NCBI RefSeq assembly: GCF_013204885.1
Contig: NZ_JABMKX010000029.1
Span: forward strand, 1-60,031
DNA from: Paenibacillus tritici
GTDB taxonomy: Bacteria; Bacillota; Bacilli; Paenibacillales; Paenibacillaceae
DNA: 60,031 nucleotides
Direction of reading: 5' to 3'
In this document: positions 59,285-60,031 of the stretch, piece after piece
Layout of the letters: every line of letters begins with the position of its first letter
How positions within the stretch are numbered: the first letter of the stretch is position 1
Program-made: the position numbers and the translations under genes
The notes under the pieces: generated by a model
The model's database searches: none
What the model saw: only the letters and a program-made list of their open reading frames with translations
What the model was told of the DNA's origin: nothing

Positions 59285-60031
59285 CTATTGGATAGGATTT
59301 AATTGCACGCTATATCCTAACTGCTGGATATATTGCACGTACCGATCCAACGGGTTTTTCTTGGACGTCTCATCGCCTAGTGAGACGTCTATTTCTTGGT
59401 ATAACCTTTTCTCCCGCATCAGGGCATGGAGGATTCGAATCAGCAAATGTGCGGTGGCGACGTTTGCTTTTTTATCTCCCCGTCTCTTACGTATTCGTCG
59501 AAAGAATTGGCCGATCCGGTTCGAGGAGCGAGAGTTCGCCCAAGCCGCCTGACACAAGGCCCCTTTCAGATGCTTGTTCCCTTGCATCGTTTTTGACTTT
59601 CTTCGCTTTCCAGCGCTTTCGTTGTTCCCTGGACACACCCCCGCCCATGAAGCAAACTGCGCATCACTCGGGAACATTTCCGCGACATGCGGCCCCACTT
59701 CGGCAAAGATGGTCACGGCAGACGTCCGCTCAATTCCTGGAATGGAGTCAATTTGTTCAATCACCTCCAGGTACGGTTCTGCCTTCGCCTCGATTCGAGC
59801 TTCCAGTTCCGTGATCCGTTTCTCCAAATAGACCAAGTGGTCCCAGTGGTCTCGAATCATCTCCCGATGATGACGGCGCAACTTGCCATTGAGCGCGCCC
59901 TAGCAACTGCGGAACTTTCTTTTTTAAACGGGTTTTGACCAGGTTTTTAACGGTCACTTCGTCTACGACCTCGCCGTCCATGATCTTCTGGAGCAGGCCC
60001 CGTCCCGAAACCCCATATAGATCGGACATAA
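59285..60031 (-). pseudogene. IS110-family transposase, frameshifted and cut by the window edge
   Basis: The minus strand from 59881 to 59285 encodes the C-terminal Transposase_20 part: IDSIPGIERTSAVTIFAEVG, FASWAGVCPGNNESAGK and GALCQAAWANSRSSN are IS110/IS116/IS902 landmarks. Upstream, to the window edge, a different frame encodes KIMDGEVVDEVTVKNLVK-type sequence from the middle of the same protein. The natural reading passes from one frame to the other near 59890-59905, where codons for LNGKLRRHHREMI would be expected to continue. The N-terminal DEDD catalytic part lies outside the window. The shift looks like an inactivating indel. No terminal inverted repeats are expected for IS110. Confidence 0.85.

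Noticed and set aside
59880..59910. Programmed frameshift in the transposase
   Set aside because: IS110 elements normally use one frame and no convincing slippery sequence is seen; an indel is simpler.

Overview
The window looks like chromosomal DNA of a Paenibacillus-type Firmicute. The evidence is strong GGAGG ribosome binding sites with frequent GTG and TTG starts, a tyrosyl-tRNA synthetase behind a T-box leader, YesM/YesN two-component pairs beside ATPase-less sugar ABC transporters, and many intracellular glycoside hydrolases. No rRNA, tRNA, CRISPR or prophage was seen.

Layout. 1-977 is non-coding and holds two different 51-bp tandem arrays. 978-8300 holds housekeeping and signalling genes: a FIST plus soluble chemoreceptor operon, two small genes, tyrS with promoter and T-box, a LOG-family gene and an amidase. 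8301-9016 holds the remnant of a secreted GH27 enzyme and another 51-bp array. 9064-15464 is a regulator-rich stretch: three MarR proteins, a DHA2 drug exporter, a CBS-domain protein with a palindromic operator on its -10 box, a ROK regulator and a CPBP protease. 15554-38769 is a sugar island with two paralogous cassettes. Each has a YesM/YesN pair, a solute-binding lipoprotein, two permeases and a GH130 enzyme. Cassette A ends in a decayed large glycosidase. Cassette B continues into an FAD-dependent oxidoreductase and an SGNH hydrolase, and a third GH130-like protein, a second FAD oxidoreductase and an AraC regulator lie next to it. 38949-42916 has a hybrid histidine kinase, then an HTH regulator with a helical-repeat-like body divergent from a secreted protein, with well-formed promoters and operator-like repeats between them. 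43145-51982 has a GH127 enzyme, a truncated GHKL-type kinase, a serine hydrolase, an AraC regulator and a sigma/anti-sigma pair. 51983-53036 is repeat-filled. 53037-58705 is a third ABC transporter cassette with a GH43 enzyme and a divergent HTH regulator. 59007-60031 has more repeats and a frameshifted IS110-family transposase cut by the window edge.

How the genes work together (inference). The three ABC systems import short glycans, using an ATPase encoded elsewhere. Cytoplasmic GH130, GH127 and GH43 enzymes then cut beta-mannosides and arabinosides, and the SGNH hydrolase and FAD oxidoreductases may handle esterified or oxidised units. YesM/YesN pairs probably sense the sugar outside the cell. 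All three transporter operons carry a stem-loop between the binding-protein gene and the permease genes, which should make the binding protein more abundant than the permeases.

The most unusual signals are six or more sequence-distinct intergenic arrays that share a 51-bp period, the duplicated GH130/FAD-oxidoreductase island, and the operator architecture of the CBS gene and of the HTH regulator/secreted-protein pair.
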